Positions 63,501 through 64,000 of a stretch of 64,000 bases of DNA are shown one piece after another (the stretch's first letter is position 1; each line of letters begins with the position of its first letter). This DNA is from Celeribacter naphthalenivorans. Its GTDB lineage: Bacteria > Pseudomonadota > Alphaproteobacteria > Rhodobacterales > Rhodobacteraceae. The DNA lies in the NCBI RefSeq assembly GCF_020524585.1, contig NZ_JAIVLK010000008.1:221470-285469 (forward strand), read 5' to 3'. The notes under the pieces are model-generated. The model was not told the DNA's origin, ran no database searches, and saw only the letters and a program-made list of their open reading frames with translations. A program made the position numbers and the translations under genes.

Positions 63501-64000
63501 TGATGCCGTCCGTGGTCAGAGCCAAGGTGCCGGAGTTGTCGATATCGCCGCCCACGGTCTGATCAACCGCAACATTGAGCGTGCCGGAGTTGGTGACATT
63601 GCCGGACAAGGTGCCGCCTTCGACCGTCATGTTGTTGGCATTGTCGAGATCGCCGGTGATTTCACCGCCGGTCATGGTGACATTGCCCGTGGTGTTGTCG
63701 AGGGAGGCCACAGTGCCGCCGCCGAGCTCAAGCGTGTCGGCATTGGTGACCGCGCCAATGTTGCCGCCGTCGATGTCGAGTGTGCCGCTCTGGTTGTCGA
63801 TGTCGCCGGAGGTGCCTGCGGTGATGTTGAGCTCGCCGCCGGTGACAGTCGCGCCGCCGGTGAGAGTGCCCGAAGAGGTGACCGTGCCGCCCGAGACCGA
63901 GGTGCTGCCGGTGACGGTCCCGCTGTTGTCGAAAGTGCCGCCGGAGTTGACCAGCGCGCCGACCGTGCCCGCGTTGCTCGATCCCGTGCCGGAGTTCGAC
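60571..64000 (-). CDS. Autotransporter adhesin (type V), 5' end outside the window
   Basis: At least 1143 codons run without a stop to the right edge; the signal peptide and first part of the passenger are missing. The passenger is built of short Gly/Thr/Ser/Asn repeats (GTLTNADTLDI, TNQNGGTVTVDG, NSGTVDIASG) that form a beta-helix. The C-terminal 290 residues are an outer-membrane beta-barrel (EPCGFGNWARATGG, YSGLQAGGDF, NVVTAAGF-like strands) ending in the classic final Phe (FRIQF). It is probably a surface adhesin. The repeats are diverged rather than identical at the DNA level. It shares strand with the T6SS core operon but is probably independent of it. Confidence 0.88.
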   Translation of the reverse strand, partial: SNSGTGSSNAGTVGALVNSGGTFDNSGTVTGSTSVSGGTVTSSGTLTGGATVTGGELNITAGTSGDIDNQSGTLDIDGGNIGAVTNADTLELGGGTVASLDNTTGNVTMTGGEITGDLDNANNMTVEGGTLSGNVTNSGTLNVAVDQTVGGDIDNSGTLALTTDGITVGTSGTLTTSGNVTTVGTGTLSAGTIVIDSSATFNGGTDLDGSVVLDGAIENAATLSVSGDMTLTGDLTNTGGLSFDAILDAGGNAITNDGGSFDVNATGGITNGGALTNQNGGAMSFADGSTSTVASTTNTGSGSVLTVDGTLNSAGGIINTADATLTVGATGALTGDLTNSATFNLNGGSVGTVNNVSGGTMTVTGGGSVNGTLTNADTLDITSGTLTVSGGSSNSGTVDIASGATLDSDLDNSGDVTLTGSIDGTLTNQNGGTVTVDGAGSAITGTTSNAGDLVIDDGAVLTAGGTVTNQSGGSIALAGDLVGNLVNAAGGTIDTTDAEGQIDGTLTSAGTVTVDSGETLTVTGLTTLQDGSQTTLNGTYLGDITLDSGATMDVGASAVLGSDTDLSTIQNGGDMTLGGDVYGDLTVLSSGTVVVYDDFMLTGTLTNAGDMTVETDQTISAGTSAEITNSGTLTLYSGSSIVDLVNTAGGTTALVNETSGASSTATIASLDNSGTLDLANGVDTDVLNITGDAEINGTVEMDVDLSEGSSTGDLIAVGGDLSGSVVLSFSNTSGSLGTIDAGGITVLTYGGSSTLTITDTSGLETSGGLVYSLTDTGAGSYVIESSVSDGVSAVASSVGLIQSLIGSVVNRPTSAFVAGFNPGEDEPCGFGNWARATGGKADATGNFTDIGTGRGGDSPISMSYSGLQAGGDFSCFGGYFNGWNLSFGGIVGVNEGSSRNDVYSFSALTGTSTDTVLSRTTTDFNQTYVGGYVVAEKDRFFADLQFRLEETEFTSTNRAVSGSSGTDLGLTDAEYDNSGHTISGSMGYVFPDINKNGLNLVTAAGFSLTSSETDPINFDDGSVLQLEDGDTQIGFISGSLSKTKVATDQKSAVNYFSTLTLYNDFADDRLATYTDSVGDTSDISLETLGAYGELSLGVNYTRLLEPGDFGPAKMMNATIRLDGRKGENLDSWGITGQFRIQF

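Noticed and set aside
62468..63562. Plus-strand open frame rich in Pro, Val and Ser inside the autotransporter gene
   Set aside because: It mirrors the Gly/Thr/Ser repeat codons of the autotransporter on the opposite strand.

Overview
The window comes from a Gram-negative alphaproteobacterium, most likely a member of the Rhodobacteraceae (Roseobacter-type). The evidence is moderately high GC, a split lysC/ptsP neighbourhood, the DUF1178 and NUDIX pair, a KdtA-type Kdo transferase, and protein sequences typical of that family. Genus and species cannot be named from the sequence alone. No tRNA, rRNA, CRISPR array or insertion sequence was seen.

Bases 1-14061 are mostly chromosomal housekeeping and stress genes. 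They hold the start of ptsP, an inactive-looking YiiX-type protein next to a class A beta-lactamase, a DUF4260 membrane protein, lysC, and a SDR/DUF1178/NUDIX series. Then come waaA, a di-heme cytochrome c peroxidase, two small unknown genes, a DNA-binding-like/TPR membrane protein with a good upstream inverted repeat, and katG.

From about 14.2 kb to at least 60.3 kb the window is one large type VI secretion system (T6SS) island. Bases 14182-25239 carry three effector modules, each with a DUF4123 adaptor: a Tle1-like DUF2235 lipase with a candidate lipoprotein immunity protein; an unknown 603-residue protein with a membrane-anchored SUMF1-like partner; and a damaged third module in which a DUF4123 gene runs out of frame into an N-terminally truncated VasX-like protein, followed by a two-helix membrane protein. 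PAAR and VgrG follow. The rightward operon tssK-tssL-tssM-tagF-pppA-ppkA (28.2-39.0 kb) and the leftward operon DUF6931-tagH-tssA-tssB-tssC-hcp-tssE-tssF-tssG-clpV (60.3-47.8 kb) supply the machine. No tssJ lipoprotein was found.

The most unusual part lies between the two core operons (39.0-47.6 kb). It has an ExbB/TolQ-ExbD-ExbD-TonB-like operon facing ppkA. The TonB-like protein and PpkA appear to share a related periplasmic C-terminal segment, and the second ExbD lacks the usual membrane aspartate. Next to it are a DUF1036 protein, a peptidoglycan-binding-like protein and a large membrane-anchored hydrolase joining an M23 endopeptidase to a lytic-transglycosylase-like domain. I infer that this set powers, senses for, or opens the cell wall for the T6SS through the Thr-phosphorylation pathway (PpkA, PppA, the FHA protein TagH, and TssL with repeated T-x-F motifs). 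It would take the place of the TagQRST and TssJ functions of other systems. The window ends inside a large autotransporter adhesin on the minus strand.
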